Assembly (NCBI GenBank): GCA_022432975.1
Contig: CM039503.1
Location: 47,223,259-47,287,258, forward strand
DNA length: 64,000 nucleotides
Reading direction: 5' to 3'
DNA from: Begonia masoniana
Taxonomy: Eukaryota > Streptophyta > Magnoliopsida > Cucurbitales > Begoniaceae
Below are positions 35,115 through 46,537 of the stretch, one piece after another; position 1 is the stretch's first letter; the number at the start of each line of letters is the position of its first letter. The notes under the pieces were generated by a model. It did not search any database and was not told where the DNA came from. It worked only from the letters and a program-made list of their open reading frames with translations. A program made the position numbers and the translations under genes.

Positions 35115-36379
35115 TGTTGAGTTTAATGGTGTTTAAGTCTAAATATGTTTTTGATGATGGTGATTAATATGAAATAAATATATAAACTGTATAATTGGAT
35201 TTTTGTGTATATTGCATTTATCTGGAAATGCCTTTTAAAAAGGGTATTATGGTTCTGATGTTGTTGGCTAAGTGTTATTAGTCCGAAGATGCAGTCGTCC
35301 AATCTTACAAGACAGACGCAGTCGTCTAAACTCACAAGATAGACGTAGTCGTCCAAATTCACAAGACAGACGCAGTCGTCCAGACTCACAAGACAGACGT
35401 AGTCGTCCAAACTCACAAGACAGACGCAGTCGTCCAAAGTCAAGTTGACGCAGTCGTCCAAACTCACAAGACAGATGCAGTCGTCCAAACTCACAAGACA
35501 GACGTAGTCGTCCAAACTTACACAAAAGACGCACTTGTCCAAACTCACAAGTCAGACGCAGTCGTCCAAAGTCAAGTTTACGCAATCGTCCAAAGTCAAG
35601 TTGACGCAGTCGTCCAAAGTCAAGACAGATGCTGTCGTCCAAAGTACTCATCCAAATTTCAAGCATCTAAATGTATGAGCACGTGATCAAAGACGGAACA
35701 TCTAATTGATGCAGCTCATTCGTCCAAACTTAGTCGTCCAAAGGGAGAATAGACTACGAGGGATAGCGACTCCAGAACTCAACGAATATTTTACTACGTA
35801 CGGATTCATCTTCAACGATCATATTTTGAATGAGACGCGGATTACAGACAAGAGTATAAATAGAAGAATTCGAGCTTGAGAGAAAAACTTTTTGCCAATT
35901 TTACATCTATCTCTTTACTCTCACAAGGAAAAAGTGTCTGTAATACTCTGCGACAGTTTACATCTCCCAGCCCTAGAACTTGAGATTTTATCTTGAGAGA
36001 GTTTAATCGTTGATCTTAAAATCTTTATCCTGTAAAACTGTAAGGCAGTGGATTGACACCTGGAAAGTTCAATCCAGAAATGTAAAGGCAGTAGATCGAC
36101 GCCCGTGAAGTTCGATCTAGATTTCTCGTGAGGAGAAGGAAAGAATCTTCAAGGGGGAGCCTTAGAGCGTGGAAGTAGGCAGGATTGGCCGAACCACGTT
36201 AAAAACTTTGGTGTTATTTTTCTCTCTCTCACTCTTACTTTTATTTGTTCAATATTGTTTGCTTTTAGTACAATATCACCAAATAGTGAAAAGAAAAGAT
36301 AAACCTAATTCGCAAATCTAAAATCGATTAGATTAAGAAATTTCTAATTCACCCCCTCTTAGACAATCACGATCCTACA
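35115..36379 (+). repeat. 5' LTR of Copia-2
   Basis: 1265 bp, from TGTTGAGTTTAATGG to GATCCTACA. About 14 copies of a 26-31 bp unit with GACGCAGTCGTCCAAA lie at 35290-35645; GACG/CGTC form a 4-bp inverted repeat around CAGT. It is about 200 bp longer than the 3' LTR mainly because it has more units. Confidence 0.9.
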
Positions 36380-36447
36380 ATTGGTATCAGAGAAAGGTTG
36401 AATATTGTCATATTTGTGATTTAGAAATGTACTGTGATATATCTAAA

Positions 36448-37998
36448 ATGACATTCAACACTAACACAGCACATATAGAGGGTCAGTCCATTTCTAGGCC
36501 ACCATTTTTCGATGGCAGTGACTATGTCTACTGGAAGGCAAGAATGAGAATATTCGTTCAAGCCATAGATTATGAGATTTGGAACATAATCGAGAATGGC
36601 CCTTTCAAGGCCATGAAAACTGAGAATGAAATTAATATTCTTAAGGACTCTCATGAATTAACAGAGTTCGATAAGAGGAATCTAAGTCTGATTGCTAAAG
36701 CGATAAACACACTGTACTGTGCACTTAATAGAGATGAGTTCAATAGAGTTCAAGGATGTGATAGTGCACAGGAAATATGACATTTATTGGAAGTTACACA
36801 CGAGGGACTAACCAAGTAAAAGAAAATAAAATGAGCATGTTAGTCCACGAGTATGAGTTATTTTCTATGGAAAAAGAAGAATATGTTAGTTCAATGTTTA
36901 CTAGATTTACTAACATTACTAAAAGTTTAAAAGTGCTTGGCAAGACATATTCCAGCAAAGAACTAGTAAGGAAGATTTTAAGGTGTCTACCAAGAGGATG
37001 ACAACCGAAAGTAATACCATTCAAGAAGCAAGAGATCTCAAGATGCTCAAACTTGAAGAACTCATTGGTTCTCTCATGACACATGAATAACCATGAGAGA
37101 AAATGAAAAGGAAGATCTTAAGGACAAGGAGATCTCCAAAAGAAAGGACATTGCTCTTAAAGCTTCCTCGAGCAAACAAGAAGAGTCTGAGGAGGAAGAT
37201 GATGATGAGGATATAGCCCTCATTACTAGGAGATTCAGCAAGTTTCTCCAGAGAAAAAGGATGCTTAGGAGGAAATTTTCAATGGGAGAGAAGCCTCAAA
37301 AAGAGAAGGAAATCACCTATTTTGAATGCGGGAAACCAGGATATATCAAAGCAGAATGTCCTCAAGCAAAGAAAAATCCTAAGAAATTCAAGAAGAGAGC
37401 CATGAAGGCCACTTGGGATGATAGTGAGAGCGACACTTTGTTCGAAGATGAAGAAGTTGCAAATCTGTGCTTCATGGCCATGGAGGATGAGGTTAGTCAT
37501 TCTTCTAGTGACAATGAAGTTGATGAAGATGGTGATTTAATTGATATTTTCAATGATCTAGTTGAATAGTTTGACATGCTTAAGTCTAAATACAAATTGT
37601 TGAAAAAGGAAAATTTTGACTTAATTAAGAAGCATGCTAAAGAGATTAGTTTACATGAAATGAAAATTAATGATCTCAAAAGCAAAAATGAGAATTTGAA
37701 TAATATTGTTCTGAAATTTACTAATGGTAGTAAGAACCTAAACATGCTGTTAGGCAATCAGAGGGTGACATTTGATAAAGCAGGTTTAGGATATGAAAAG
37801 TTTAATAAAAAGAAAGCATATAAGAATTTCTTTGTTAAACTAACTACCTGCTATGCTTGTAATGAGATAGGACATAAATCATATGAATGTCCTTTGAAGT
37901 TTGGTAAGAAATCAGGTAGTAAATTACAATGGATTCTTAAAGGAACCAAAACTAACACTAGGACCCAAAAGATTTGGGTACCTAAGAAGAAAACTTGA
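36448..37998 (+). pseudogene. Copia-2 gag
   Basis: Same layout as Copia-1 gag from ATG 36448. In-frame stops at 36778 and 37000 (TGG to TGA) and 37567 (CAG to TAG), plus a frame break near 37088. The first zinc knuckle has lost its first Cys and its His (both now Tyr: YFECGKPGYIKAEC); the second (CYACNEIGHKSYEC) is intact. It closes at TGA 37996-37998 after WVPKKK, at the same place as in Copia-1. Confidence 0.85.
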
Positions 37999-40900
37999 TT
38001 TCTGTTTTGTAGGTTGATTACTCTCCTGAGAAGAATCAATGGTACCTCGATAGTGGATGCTCGAGGCATATGACGGGAGACTCAACCAAATTTGCTGTTG
38101 TCAACAAGAAGAAAGGAAACGTCACTTTTGGTGGAAACCAGAAGGGTAAAATTGTTGACATCGGTAACATAGATAATAGCTCTAACCCAATTATTGAGAA
38201 TGTATTACTGGTAGAAGGGTTAAAGCATAATTTACTTAGTATAATTCAATTGTGTGATAAAGGATATAAAGTGATTTTTAAATCAAATTCATGCATAATT
38301 AAGGATAGTTCATCTAGTACAATTCTGTTTAAATGCTATAGGAAAGAAAATGTGTATATTATTGACTTAGATGGTATTGAACTTTTTGATGAAAAATGTT
38401 TTGCTGTGAATTCCTCTGGTGATAGTTGGTCTTGGCATAGGAGACTAGGTCATGTAGGCATGGACACTTTAGCTAAGATTTCTAAGAATAATTTAGTTAG
38501 AGGGATTCCAAAAATATCCTTTAAGAAGGATAAAGTCTGTGAAGCTTGCCAAATGGGCAAGGAAATCAAAAGTTTTTTTGCATCAAAGAATGTAATTTCT
38601 ACATCCAAGCCTCTCCAACTACTTCACATGGACCTCTTCGGTCCTTCAAATATTGCTAGTTTAGGAGGCAAACATTATACCTTTGTCATTGTAGATGATT
38701 TCTCTAGATTTACTTGGGTGTTCTTCCTGAAGTCTAAGGATGAGACTTTTGACATCTTCTCTAGTTTTAGGAAGAGAGTTCAAATATGAAAAATTTGAAC
38801 TCTTGTGTCTCAAATATGGAATTGAGCACAATTTCTCCTCTCCTAAGACTCCTCAACAAAATGGTGTGGTTAAGAGGAAAAATAAGTCTCTTCAAGAGCT
38901 GGCTCGGACCATGCTCAATGAGAACTCCCTTCTAAAGTATTTCTGGGTAGAAGCTATTTGCACAGCTTGCTATGTGCTAAACCGGGTCTCCATAAGACCT
39001 ATCCTAGAGAAAACCCCTTATGAGCTTTGGAATGGAAAAATCCATACTGTCAAATACTTTAGAGCTTTTGGTTGTAAATGTTTCATTTTAAATACCAAGG
39101 ATAACTTAGGAAAATTCGATTCCAAATTTGATCTTGGAATTTTTCTTGGTTATTCTCTTTCCAGTAAAGCATATAGGGTGTTCAACAAATGAACACTAGT
39201 TGTAGAGGAATCCGTGCATGTCATTTTTGATGAGACCCCTCAACCCACAATCAATGTGGATGAGGATGATATTTTAGAAAAGCAATTGGATTCTCTCTCC
39301 TTAGACATACCTGTAGAAACCATTCAAGGTGAAAATCTCCTAGAACCTTCTTCCAATTCTCTAGAAATTGTCCCAGTTAAGGATGAATATGATGCGCTTC
39401 CCAGAGATTGGAAATATGTTAAAGATCATCATTTAGATGAAGTTCTAGGTGATCCAAAATTAGGAGTCAAAATTAGAGCCTCCCTTAGAAATCTTTGTGC
39501 TAATGTAGCTTTCATATCTCAAATAGAGCCTAAGAAGTTTGAGGAAGCCGAATTGGATGAAAATTGAATATTTCTATGCAAGATGAGTTAAACCAATTAG
39601 AAAGGAACAATGTTTGGAAACTTGTTCCAAAACCCGATGACCATCCTATTATTGGAACCAAATGGATATTTAAGAATAAGATGGATGAAAATTGGATTGT
39701 GGTTAGGAACAAAGCTAGGTTAGTTGCCAAAGGTTACAACCAAGAAGAAGGAATAGACTTTGAGAAAACCTTTGCACCCGTAGCTAGACTAGAATCTATT
39801 AGGATGCTCTTAGCCTATGCTTGTTACAAAAACTTCACACTCTTTCAAATTGACGTTAAGAGTGCATTTTTTAATAGTTATATCTTGGAAGAAGTTTATG
39901 TAGAACAACCCTTAGGATTTAAAATCTATGACAAACCTGACCATGTCTATAAGCTTAAGAAGGCTCTATACAGACTTAAGCAAGCTCCTAGAGCTTGGTA
40001 TGATAGGTTGAAGAATTTCCTTGAGGAAAGGAAGTTCAAAAAGGACAATACCGATTCAACCCTTTTTACCATGCAAAAGGACAATGACATTCTCATAGTT
40101 CAAATCTATGTAGATGATATTATATTCGGTTCTACAAATGTTTCATTTTGTGATGAGTTTGCCACTGTTATGCAAAGTGAGTTTGAAATGAGTATGATGG
40201 AGGAGTTAAAATTATTCTTATGATTTCAAATTAGTCAAAAATCAGATGGTATTTTCTTCTGTCAAGAAAAATACATCAAATATCTCCTAAAATGATTTGG
40301 ATTAAAGTCTTCTAAGTCCTCTAGAACTTCCATGAGCACAACTACAAAATTGGACAAGGATGTGAATGGAACAAGTGTTGATATTAAGAAGTACATAGGT
40401 ATGATTGGATCCCTTCTATACCTCACAGCTAGCAGACCTGACATCCTCCATAGTGTGTGCTTATGTGCTAGATTTCAAGTTTCTCCTAAAGAATCTCACT
40501 TAACTGCTATTAAAAGAATTTTCAAATATCTAAGTGGGACATATGATTTAAGTTTATGGTATCCGAAGGGTACATCCTTTGATCTCATAGGATATTCTGA
40601 TTCTGATTATGCTGGAAGCCTCATAGATAGGAAAAGTACCAGTGGTACCTGTAAATTTCTAGGTGTATCTTTTGTATCTTGGTATTCTAAAAAGCAGAAT
40701 TTTGTAGCACTTTTAACTGCTGAAAGTGAATATATTGTCGCTGGCAGTTGTTGTGCTCAAATGCTTTGGATGAAGCAAATTTTAGAAGATTACAATATAT
40801 TCTATGATAGGATTCTGATTCGGTGTGATAACACCAGTGCCATCAATATATCCAAGAACCCTATCCAACTCTCTAGAACCAAACACATCAAGGTTAGATA

Positions 40901-41057
40901 TCATTTCATTAGAGATCATGTTCAGAAATGGGATATCTCCTTAGAATTTGTCAATTCTGCTAATCAATTGGCAGATATCTTTACCAAGCCATTGGATGAG
41001 AAGACCTTCAATCATATTAGAATAAAGTTAGGTCTAATTAGGAATGAGAAAAATTAA
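37986..41057 (+). pseudogene. Copia-2 pol
   Basis: Protease WYLDSGCSRHMTGD, integrase zinc domain (HRRLGH...CEAC), core with HMDLFGP; reverse transcriptase with YVDD (about 40107) and RNase H (SDSDYAGSL, TAESEY, IRCDNTSA). Near 38785 about 60 bp present in Copia-1 are missing; this removes the IRSDHGGEF segment with the second catalytic Asp of integrase and shifts the frame. Further stops lie at 39190, 39565, 40220 and 40292. Pol is in the -1 frame relative to gag, as in Copia-1. Confidence 0.88.
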
Positions 41058-41393
41058 GGTTCATTTTTCTGTTGGAGAAAATTTACCAATAAGTAGTGTG
41101 GTCAATAAAGAAATGGACGACCTACAAGTATTTCTCCTCTTTGAAATGAATGGACGTTGACAATTGTCTTTCACAATAGGCTTTGACTATGGACGTTGTT
41201 ACAATGGACTTTAAAAGAATGGCGATTAAATTCTTTTGAAATGTTACAGAAACCATAACTTTCAAAAAATCGTCTAAAAACCTCTCAACTCCTCTCACTC
41301 GTCAGGCGATTCCTATTCTTCTCTGCTCATCGGCATAGATCTCAAATCTTCTCTAAACTCCATCTCTGTTCAGACGTCTCTATATCTTTCACA
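41058..41393 (+). other. Copia-2 pol-to-ORF3 spacer and leader
   Basis: Contains TGGACGACC (about 41113), ATGGACGTTGACAA (about 41151) and TATGGACGTTGTTACAATGG (about 41191), inverted relatives of the CGTCCA words in the LTR. Then comes the leader block CTCGTCAGGCGATTCCTATT (about 41300), shared with Copia-1, 60-90 bp ahead of the ORF3 ATG. A separate promoter for ORF3 is an inference. Confidence 0.5.
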
Positions 41394-43194
41394 ATGGCAT
41401 CCTCCTCGTGCTCTGAACAAGTTTTCTCTAGAAAGAAGTAAAAGACTACTCAGTCTGCCACTGTTCATCCTCCTCTCATTTGGCCAAATCACGAGTTCGT
41501 AAATCAGGCCGCCTTCAATAGGTACTATGAAAATTTTGAATTCAAACCTATTATTCATTTTAGAGGAGTAGTTTTTCAAGATTTCTCTGGTTTGGATTTA
41601 AAAGAACCTTTACTTAGACTGGGCTTGATGGGGCTGTTTGATCTTGAGTCTCCATATTATAAAACCCCAATTAGAATGTTTTAGGCCAATCTGGAACATT
41701 CTGTGCACCCTTTGGTAATTAGGAGTTATGTCTATGGACGACATATTGAGCTAACTCAGGAATCTATCTATGAACTCTTCCATTGTGAATTTCTGAATGG
41801 TTCTCGGAGATTCTTTGAGGCCGCCAAGATTCCGTCTTTTCTTGAGAAACTTGCTGGCAAAGAATTTGTTACTCTGATTGCCAAGGATCCCAACTTTGCT
41901 CCCCTGAAATTGAAAAGCAAGGATTTGAACTTCAGAGCTCGAGTCTTCCACCAAATGATCCATTACAACATCTTGCCTGTAGATGGTCATCGCGACCATG
42001 TCAGTGGTATGGATCTATTCTTGCTTGGTCAGTTTTTCAAAGAGGAACCATTTAATGTTGGATACATTGTCTTAAACCGGATGCTTCAAGTGGTATGCAA
42101 TGCCTCCAAGTCTCTGCCTTACAATCTTCTTCGATGAAAATTTTTCTAAGATATGGCATCAATTTTCTAGAGTTTGACGAGCTTTTAACTCTGAAGAAAT
42201 CTGACTATTTTTCCTCTTCAACATTGTCGAGAATGGGAATAACTCGAAATGTTCAGGGTGTGCTGGTCGACAAAGATGGTTGAAGAGGTGTTTCAAGGCG
42301 CTTAATTATTGACGAAGAAGCAGAAGAAGACAGTGCTCCAGATGACACTCTCCTTCCTGCCCTTGCACCTCTGTCACCTCTAGTTCTCATTCTTCAGGCT
42401 CCTTAGGAGGTCAGTTCTGTGCACACTCACACTCCAGATCCTGTGAGTGATCCTGAACCTCATACAGTCCAAGCAGTCTAATTCCTACTCCCTCTCCACC
42501 TCAGATTCCTTCCTCATCTGCTCGTGCTCCTCCTCCTAGAATTAAGGGTCCTCTTACTAGAACTCATGGTCCTTCCACTACTCCAGTGTAGAATTCTATC
42601 TCTGAGGACCAATTTAATGAGATTTAGGCAAGTATAGCAAGCCTTGGAACTGCTCTTGAGTCTTTTCAGTCTATGTATCTATCCAGACTTGACCAAATTG
42701 AAGTCTTTGTCCTCTCATGACTCGAATATCTGCACAACCGTGTTGATCTTTTGGCATCTAATCAAAGTGCTGCTTTTACTGATGTCCACAAACGCATTGA
42801 TCTAATGGACTCGACTCACTGTCAAGCCATTGATGATGTCATCTCTTCAGTTAGATTCCATTCCAGTCATATCACTGCACAAGTTCAGCGAAGTTGTGAC
42901 AGAGTTATCTCTCATGTTGGCGATCTTGAAACCCTTTTGAATAAGAGTGATGGTGAGCCCTCTCATGAGACTGAGGCTTTAGAGGGCAGTGGAGAGTCTC
43001 CTGAGACAGTATGTGTTCCTGCTCCGGGTATTGATCAGCCCGGGACTACTTCTGATCCCCCTCCAGCAGCTGCTCCTTCTATTGCCGTTGAAGTGCTCCC
43101 TAGTCTCGTGGAATCCCCTCCTGCTTAGGGTGATTTCCTTAGTCAACTAGGTGCTCTCATGGGCTGGGATACCCCATCTTCCCCAGAAAACTAG
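41394..43194 (+). pseudogene. Copia-2 third ORF: PF20167-type domain plus coiled coil
   Basis: From ATG 41394 (MASSSCSEQVFSRKK). Stops at 41440, 41682, 42282, 42406 and later break it. The domain (WPNHEFVNQAAFNRYYE, SYVYGRHIEL, LKSKDLNFRARVFHQMIHYN, GHRDHVSGMD, GYIVLNRML, LPYNLL) is nearly identical to that of Copia-3. The C-terminal part has a helical stretch (DVHKRIDLMDSTHCQAIDDV), VRFHSSH and a Pro/Ala-rich tail ending about 43194. No membrane or signal segment is seen. Same protein family as the second gene of the surrounding MULE. Confidence 0.78.
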
Positions 43195-43587
43195 GCATAT
43201 TCACTATTGTATTTCTTTTCCAGAATGCATTTTTTTTACCCTATGAATGCTATCCTTTTATATCTAGTGTCCAACTGTGACTGTTTCATTCTGCTATCAC
43301 TATTGTGCTGAATGCCATTTCTTCTAAGTACTTATTTTTTGATAATGTCAGAGGGGGAGAAAGGTATAGAATTTACAAACAAGGGTATAAAATTTACAGA
43401 TTACTTCTTTTAGATATTACTGAAATTAAATTTAGATATTACTGAAATTAAATTTACAGATTACTTCTGTTAGATATTACTGAAATTAATTCTGTATAGA
43501 GTATGAGGGAGTATGTAAATTCAAGCTGAACTACAGTTTATAAGTTGAAACAGAGTATAAATTTGTCATTATAAAAAAGGGGGAGAT
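43195..43587 (+). other. 3' internal end of Copia-2 with two purine tracts
   Basis: AGAGGGGGAGAAAGG at about 43349 and AAAAAAGGGGGAGAT directly before the 3' LTR. A short 'agatattactgaaattaaattt' duplication lies between (43410-43490). No coding sequence. Confidence 0.7.
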
Positions 43588-44653
43588 TGTTGACTTAAAT
43601 GGTATTTAAGTCTAAATATGTTTTTGATGATGGTGATTAATATGAAATAAATATATAAACTGTATAATTGAATTTTTGTGTATATTGTATTTATCTAGAA
43701 ATGCCCTTTAAAAAAGATATTATGATTCTGATGTTGTTGGCTAAGTGTTATTAATCTGAAGATGCAGTCATCCAATCTTACAAGACAGACGCAGTCGTCC
43801 AAACTCATAAGACAGACGCAGTCGTCCAAACTCACAAGTCAGACGCAGTCGTCCAAACTCACACAAAAGACGCAGTCGTCCAAACTCACAAGACAGACGC
43901 AGTCGTCCAAAGTCAAGACAGACGATGTCATCCAAAGTACTCGTCCGAATTTCAAGCATCAAAATGTACGAGCACGTGATCAAAGACAGAACATTTAATT
44001 GATGCAGCTCATTCGTCCAAACTTAGTCGTCCAAAGGGAGAATAGACTACAAGCGATAGCAACTCTAGAAATGAACGGATATTTTACTGAGTACGGATTC
44101 ATCTCTAACGGTCATATTTTGAATGAGACCCGGATTACAGACAAGAGTATAAATAGAAGAATCCGAGCTTGAGAGAAAAACTTTTTGCCAATTTTACATC
44201 TATCTTTTTACTCTCACAGCAAAAATTGTCTGTAATACTCTGCGACAGTCCCCTAGAACTTGAGATTTATCTTGAGAGAGTGTAATCGTTGATCTTAAAA
44301 TCTTTATCCTGTAAATTGTAAGCAGTGGATTAACTCCCGAGAGGTTCAATCAAGAGTGTAAAGGTAGTAGATCGACGCCCATGAAGTTCTATCTAGATTT
44401 CTCGTGAGCAGAAGGAAAGAATCTTCAAAGGGGAGCCTTGGAGCGTGGAAGTAGGCAGTATTGGCCGAACCACATTAAAAAATTTCGTGCTATTTTTCCT
44501 CTCTCTCACTCTTACTTTATTTGTTCAATATGTTTGCTGTTAGTACAATATCACCAAATAGTGAGAAGAAAAGATAAACCTAATTCGCAAATCTAAAATC
44601 GATTAGATTAAGAAATTCTAATTCACCCCCTCTTAGACAATCACGATCCTACA
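43588..44653 (+). repeat. 3' LTR of Copia-2
   Basis: 1066 bp, TGTTGACTTAAATGG to GATCCTACA. Compared with the second copy of the same segment (45398-46306) it lacks single bases in many homopolymers and 14-16 bases near 44250. Confidence 0.88.
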
Positions 44654-44897
44654 GTTTGGTCGATGTGACAGTGTTCTGTGTTCTTTGAGGCAAAAGAGCT
44701 TTTGGTTTGCTTGCCCATTTAATATACTGATTTCTGTTTTTCGGGTTTTGCTATTTTTGACCTAGCTACGGCTGTTTGTTTAATTTATTTTTGGCAGGTT
44801 AAACTAGGTTATTAGAGGAGTACGTAGCTGCTGGAATCATTTGATTTCGTTAGCCGACGCCAAAGTTCATTTGAACGAATGACTTCGGACTAAGACC
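44654..44897 (-). pseudogene. Copia-3 integrase fragment plus filler DNA
   Basis: On the minus strand 44712-44654 encodes the integrase stretch MGKQTKSSFASKN that should precede the KPLQLLHMD found at 35110. Beyond it, 44713-44870 is sequence I do not recognise, then LTR sequence of Copia-3 begins. So gag, protease and most of the 5' LTR were replaced by about 170 bp of filler. A 7-bp insertion (CTGTGTT on the plus strand, near 44680) relative to the copy at 46307 breaks the frame here. Confidence 0.7.
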
Positions 44898-45392
44898 AAA
44901 AACGTCATAAACATAATGACTTCAGACTAATAACACTTAACCAAAAACGTCATAAACATAATGACTTCAGACTAATAACACTTAACCAAAAACGTCATAA
45001 ACATAATGACTTCAGACTAATAACACTTAACCAAAAACGTCATAAACATAATGACTTCAGACTAATAACACTTAACCAAAAACGTCATAAACATAATGAC
45101 TTCAGACTAATAACACTTAACCAAAAACGTCATAAACATAATGACTTCAGACTAATAACACTTAACCAAAAACGTCATAAACATAATGACTTCAGACTAA
45201 TAACACTTAACCAAAAACGTCATAAACATAATGACTTCAGACTAATAACACTTAACCAAAAACGTCATAAACATAATGACTTCAGACTAATAACACTTAA
45301 CCAAAAACGTCATAAACATAATGACTTCAGACTAATAACACTTAACCAAAAACGTCATAAACATAATGACTTCAGACTAATAACACTTAACC
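44898..45392. repeat. Tandem array, 11 exact copies of a 45-bp unit
   Basis: 495 bp, unit beginning AAAAACGTCATAAACATAAT and ending TAACACTTAACC. The unit is a piece of the minus-oriented Copia-3 5' LTR (the GGTTAAGTGTTATTAGTC region); about two units remain in place at 46540-46620. Each unit contains ACGTCA, the complement of the TGACGT bZIP core. Confidence 0.95.
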
Positions 45393-45397
45393 AAAGC

Positions 45398-46537
45398 TGC
45401 AGTCATCCAATCTTACAAGACAGACGCAGTCGTCCAAAATCATAGACAGACGCAGTCGTCCAAACTCACAAGTCAGACGCAGTCGTCCAAACTCACACAA
45501 AAGACGCAGTCGTCCAAACTCACAAGACAGACGCAGTCGTCCAAAGTCAAGACAGACGATGTCATCCAAAGTACTCGTCCGAATTTCAAGCATCAAAATG
45601 TACGAGCACGTGATCAAAGACAGAACATTTAATTGATGCAGCTCATTCGTCCAAACTTAGTCGTCCAAAGGGAGAATAGACTACAAGCGATAGCAACTCT
45701 AGAAATGAACGGATATTTTACTGAGTACGGATTCATCTCTAACGGTCATATTTTGAATGAGACCCGGATTACAGACAAGAGTATAAATAGAAGAATCCGA
45801 GCTTGAGAGAAAAACTTTTTGCCAATTTTACATCTATCTTTTTACTCTCACAAGCAAAAATTGTCTGTAATACTCTGCGACAGTTTACATCTCTCAGCCC
45901 TAGAACTTGAGATTTTATCTTGAGAGAGTGTAATCGTTGATCTTAAAATCTTTATCCTGTAAAATTGTAAGGCAGTGGATTAACTCCCGAGAGGTTCAAT
46001 CAAGAGTGTAAAGGTAGTAGATCGACGCCCATGAAGTTCTATCTAGATTTCTCGTGAGCAGAAGGAAAGAATCTTCAAAGGGGAGCCTTGGAGCGTGGAA
46101 GTAGGCAGGATTGGCCGAACCACATTAAAAAATTTTCGTGCTATTTTTCTCTCTCTCACTCTTACTTTTATTTGTTCAATATTGTTTGCTGTTAGTACAA
46201 TATCACCAAATAGTGAGAAGAAAAGATAAACCTAATTCGCAAATCTAAAATCGATTAGATTAAGAAATTTCTAATTCACCCCCTCTTAGACAATCACGAT
46301 CCTACAGTTTGGTCGATGTGACAGTGTTCTTTGAGGCAAAAGAGCTTTTGGTTTGCTTGCCCATTTAATATACTGATTTCTGTTTTTCGGGTTTTGCTAT
46401 TTTTGACCTAGCTACGGCTGTTTGTTTTAAATTTATTTTTGGCAGGTTAAACTAGGTTATTAGAGGAGTACGTAGCTGCTGGAATCATTTGATTTCGTTA
46501 GCCGACGCCAAAGTTCATTTGAACGAATGACTTCGGA
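45398..46537 (+). repeat. Second copy of the Copia-2 LTR / Copia-3 integrase junction
   Basis: Repeats 43763-44890: Copia-2 3' LTR from the GCAGTCATCC unit to GATCCTACA (46306), then GTTTG, the integrase fragment and the filler. It starts abruptly inside the LTR, so it is a segmental tandem duplication (about 1.6 kb period) or an assembly duplication, not a separate insertion. Confidence 0.88.

Larger units (their letters stand above)
35115..44653 (+). mobile_element. Copia-2: full-length but inactivated Sirevirus-like Copia inserted in Copia-3
   Basis: 5' LTR 35115-36379, primer binding site from 36382, gag, pol, ORF3, polypurine tract, 3' LTR 43588-44653, flanked by the duplication GTTTG (35110-35114 and 44654-44658). 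Total 9539 bp. It is the same family as Copia-3 (same LTR words, near-identical proteins) in opposite orientation. Many stops and a deletion in integrase inactivate it. Confidence 0.92.

Noticed and set aside
35283..35660. CRISPR-like array (regular ~26-31 bp units)
   Set aside because: It is a plant LTR; units are tandem variants of GACGCAGTCGTCCAAACTCACAA, not constant repeats with unique spacers, and no cas genes exist.
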